Part shown: one piece after another, positions 61,411 to 64,000 of the stretch
Layout of the letters: each line of letters begins with the position of its first letter
Numbering within the stretch: the first letter of the stretch is position 1
Origin: Thraustochytrium sp. TN22
Taxonomy: Eukaryota > Sar > Bigyra > Thraustochytrida > Thraustochytriidae
NCBI GenBank assembly: GCA_013306675.1
Contig: JABLUY010000094.1
Coordinates: forward strand, 59,656 to 123,655
DNA length: 64,000 bases
Reading direction: 5' to 3'
Position numbers and translations under genes: made by a program
The notes under the pieces: generated by a model
Databases searched by the model: none
What the model was told of the DNA's origin: nothing
What the model saw: only the letters and a program-made list of their open reading frames with translations

Positions 61411-63966
61411 TCATGCCATGACGGTCTGGCGCGAGAAAAGGTCCGACTGCAGCTGCGCGAAAAAGGCCGGCACGGACTTGAAGTTGGAGAGGTACGCGAA
61501 GACGTCGCGGTCGATGCGCTGCGCAAAATCCGTGTCGAGCATCTCGAGCGCGTCCGTCTCCGTGTTCCAGCGAAACCGGACTTCGTCGTCGCCGCGCTCG
61601 GCGAACATGCTCTTGGCGCGCAGCACCTTGGTGGCCGCGCCGTCCTGCGTGTCGGACGACTCCATCATGTCGATCTTGAGCCCGGTCAGCAGGTAGACGG
61701 CCTCCTTGAAGTTGCGCGTCCACTCCTTGAACTTGTTCTTGAGGCGCTCGTGGCGCTTCTGTGGGTCGACACCGGCGCCCGCGCCGCCGCCGCCGCCGCC
61801 GCCTGCCTCGGCAGCCTTGAGCTCCGCCTTGAGCTGCGCAATCTCGCTGCGTAGCGCCTCCAGGTCGGCGTCGTTGGAGCCAGAGGAGCCAGAGGATGAC
61901 GACGCGCCCAAGGCGCGCCTCTCCGGGTTCAGACTCAAGTGCAGAACCTTCGTCTTGGCCGGATTCACCGAGACGCCGGCGGCGTCGTCGTGCTCGAGCT
62001 CCGCGACGCGGTCGAGCGCCTCGTCAAGGCGGCGCTCCAGACGGCGCTTCTCCTTGTCGAGCGCCTCGACGCGCTCCTCGAGCGCCGCGACCTGCTTGGA
62101 CCGCTGGCGCGCGACCGCGGGCGAGGTGCCCTGCAGGCGGCCCACCTGCGCGGCCTCCTCGAGATCCTGAATGCGCTCGTGCGCCGCAGCCAGATTCTCA
62201 CGCAGCGCCGCGACGTCGGCGCGGTGCTCTTCGCGCTGCTGCTTGACCGCGGCGTCGCGCTGCTTGTCCTTGCTCAGGGTCGCATATGGCTCATCGCCCA
62301 CCGTGTCGATGACGCGCAGCAGCGAGTCGCGCTCGCGCTCCAAAAAGAGCGCCTTGCGCTCCGCCGCCTTGGCCGCCTCCTTGGCCTCGGCCAGCTTCAC
62401 GCGCAGAGTGCCCACCTGCTGCTGCGCCTCCTGCTGCGCCTGCGCCGCATTGTCTCGCGCCACGGAGACCTCAGTGACACGCTCCTGCGCGGCGCTCAGC
62501 TGGCGCGCCAGCTTGCGCTGGTCCGCCTGCATCTGCTGGACGGCCTCCAGCACGTCCATGGGCGCCGTATCAGTGAGACCCAGCACCTCGCTAAAGAGCT
62601 CGGCCCACTCGCGGCGCTCCGCCTTGAGCGCGTTCGCCTCGGCCTCCAGCTGCACAAGCTCGTCGCGCTGCGTCTCCAGCTTACGCACCTGCGCGCGCAG
62701 CGTCTCCACGGATCCGCTCGCGTCGCCGCGCACCTCCAGCTGCCGCTCCAGCTCGCGCACGCGAAGGCGCAGGCTCGCCTCGCGCTCCTCGGCGCGCTGT
62801 AGCGCCTTGCCCAGCTCCGCGGCGCGCCCGCCCACGGCCAGGCCGTTTTGGAGCGCCTCCAGCTCCACTGCCTGGTCCGCCGCGTGTCGCTGCGCCTCCA
62901 CCAGCGACGTGCGCACGCTCTCCAACTCGTGCTCCAGCCGCCGCACCTGGCGCTGAGCCTGCGCCACGGCGCCGGCATCCTCCTCCTGCTGCGGCTTGCC
63001 CGCCGCGCCATGCCGCTTGCCGCCACGCCGCCTGCCGAGGATATCATCCAGGTCGTCCAGATCGTCGTCGTCGTCGTCGTCGTCGTCATCGTCCTCCTCC
63101 TCGTCCTCTTCCTCGTTTATGTTCTGGTCTGCCTGCTTGCGCTCAGCACGCTCATCCTGCTGCAGTTCGAGTGCCTCGCGCAGCGTGCGCACAACCTCCT
63201 GCATCTCGTGGCTTTCCTCCTTGAGCGCGTCGATCTCCGCGTTCTTGGCGTGCTCCAGGTCGCGCAGCTGGCGGCGATGGCGCTCCAGCGCCGCGTCGTG
63301 CGTCTGACGCGCGCGCACCGAGTCCAGCTCGTTGCGCTGCTTCTCGCGCCGCAGCCGCGCAATTTCCTCCTCCAGGTCGCGGCTGCGCCGCGCCTCCTGC
63401 TCGTTGCGCGAGCGCTCCTTGCGCAGCTCGCGCTCCACGCGCAGCTGCTCCTGCTTGAAGCGCAGCTGCTCAGTCTCCACCTGCCGCCTCGCACTCGCCA
63501 GCTGGCTGCGCAGTTTGGCCACGTCCGCGGCGCTCGTGCCGCTGCCGCCGCCGCCGCCGCCGCCGCCGCTGCCACCGCGTCCCACCGTCAGCTGTGAGTC
63601 CTCGGCCGCGGCGTCCTCCAGCGTCGTGCGCGGCCGCTTCTTGCCGGTGGACTCCGGCACGCTAAAGAGCGGCGCACCTGCGTCCACGGACTCGTTGAGC
63701 AGGCCCTTGTCGCCGCGCAGCCCAAAGTAGTCGCCGCCCTCCAGGAACGCGCTGCGCTCGCCCACGATGGGCGTCACGCCGCCCGTGAACGGCGCTGCCG
63801 CGCCCGCGCCGCTCGCCCACCGCGACCCGGGCGCCGGCGTCGCGGGCGCCAGCTCCTCCAGCAGCGCGCCGCCGCTCTCCGCGCGCGCGCGCCGCCCGCC
63901 ATCGCCGCCGCCCGACGTGAACGAGAACCCGCCGCCGCCGCCGCGCCGCCCGGCCGCCGCCGACAT
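61411..63966 (-). CDS. MAD1: Spindle-assembly-checkpoint protein Mad1 (851 aa)
   Basis: Mad1 sits at unattached kinetochores and nuclear pores and presents Mad2 for conversion to its inhibitory form. The start ATG is at 63964-63966, and the whole gene lies within the window. A Gly/Ser-rich N-terminus (1-130) is followed by long coiled coil (about 135-735) rich in Glu/Gln/Arg/Leu, broken by a poly-Asp/Glu stretch near 280-310. The Mad2-interaction motif is clear: TKVLHLSLNP near residue 670. The RLK motif used for Bub1 binding appears as ERLKNKFKEW near 739, and the C-terminal globular domain follows (FKEAVYLLTGLKID, LRAKSMFAE, VPAFFAQLQSDLF). Length is slightly above that of animal and yeast Mad1. 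It converges with the bZIP gene. Confidence 0.95.
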   Translation of the reverse strand: MSAAAGRRGGGGGFSFTSGGGDGGRRARAESGGALLEELAPATPAPGSRWASGAGAAAPFTGGVTPIVGERSAFLEGGDYFGLRGDKGLLNESVDAGAPLFSVPESTGKKRPRTTLEDAAAEDSQLTVGRGGSGGGGGGGGSGTSAADVAKLRSQLASARRQVETEQLRFKQEQLRVERELRKERSRNEQEARRSRDLEEEIARLRREKQRNELDSVRARQTHDAALERHRRQLRDLEHAKNAEIDALKEESHEMQEVVRTLREALELQQDERAERKQADQNINEEEDEEEDDDDDDDDDDDLDDLDDILGRRRGGKRHGAAGKPQQEEDAGAVAQAQRQVRRLEHELESVRTSLVEAQRHAADQAVELEALQNGLAVGGRAAELGKALQRAEEREASLRLRVRELERQLEVRGDASGSVETLRAQVRKLETQRDELVQLEAEANALKAERREWAELFSEVLGLTDTAPMDVLEAVQQMQADQRKLARQLSAAQERVTEVSVARDNAAQAQQEAQQQVGTLRVKLAEAKEAAKAAERKALFLERERDSLLRVIDTVGDEPYATLSKDKQRDAAVKQQREEHRADVAALRENLAAAHERIQDLEEAAQVGRLQGTSPAVARQRSKQVAALEERVEALDKEKRRLERRLDEALDRVAELEHDDAAGVSVNPAKTKVLHLSLNPERRALGASSSSGSSGSNDADLEALRSEIAQLKAELKAAEAGGGGGGGAGAGVDPQKRHERLKNKFKEWTRNFKEAVYLLTGLKIDMMESSDTQDGAATKVLRAKSMFAERGDDEVRFRWNTETDALEMLDTDFAQRIDRDVFAYLSNFKSVPAFFAQLQSDLFSRQTVMA

Positions 63967-64000
63967 CCCGCCGCCGCCGCCGCCGCCGCTGCCGCCGCCG
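63967..64000. repeat. CCG repeat at MAD1 5' end (window edge)
   Basis: The last 34 bases are almost pure CCG triplets (CGG on the MAD1 strand), directly upstream of the MAD1 start codon, and run to the window edge. Confidence 0.8.

Overview
This looks like 64 kb of GC-rich nuclear DNA from a eukaryote. Three things point that way: very large intronless reading frames (four of 12-13 kb each), a clear Mad1 spindle-checkpoint gene with its Mad2-binding and RLK motifs, and a bZIP factor next to a fused aspartokinase. Intronless GC-rich genes plus an aspartokinase with a long extra C-terminus suggest a stramenopile, possibly a labyrinthulomycete/thraustochytrid. This placement is inference. I saw no rRNA, tRNA, CRISPR or transposase gene.

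Left edge (1-1688, minus): the start of a gene that runs off the window. Its protein has a hydrophobic segment, two degenerate MORN-like motifs and a TIR domain. The usual catalytic glutamate of NAD-cleaving TIR domains appears to be a glutamine.

Core (2495-54316, about 52 kb): four giant genes forming two copies of one divergent pair, A<- ->B, A<- ->B. The B proteins (4125 and 4162 aa) are RNF213-like. Each has an AAA unit with Walker A and a CNP sensor, a second AAA unit with the family's SKS-type Walker A, and an RZ-type zinc finger about 640 residues from the C-terminus; I see no RING finger. The A proteins (4160 and 4395 aa) are a giant family I do not recognise, with an acidic or charged N-terminus and one P-loop NTPase module (GAGKS / VVDEYH) near residue 3490-3700. 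The two pairs are diverged tandem duplicates. Each is transcribed outward from one shared intergenic region (419 and 784 bp), and B1 and A2 converge with only 81 bp between stop codons. Conserved pairing suggests that A and B work together, possibly as a giant AAA/ubiquitin-ligase machine. A TIR gene beside them makes a cell-intrinsic defence role a reasonable but unproven idea.

Right part (54990-63966): ordinary single-copy genes. These are an ACT-regulated aspartokinase with an unusual C-terminal extension (minus), a DUF1295/steroid-5-alpha-reductase-like membrane protein (minus), a bZIP transcription factor (plus) and MAD1 (minus). Short GC-rich pentamer repeats lie just 5' of several start codons. 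Simple repeats coding for poly-Asp, poly-Ser and poly-Gly interrupt the giant proteins at different places in each paralogue.
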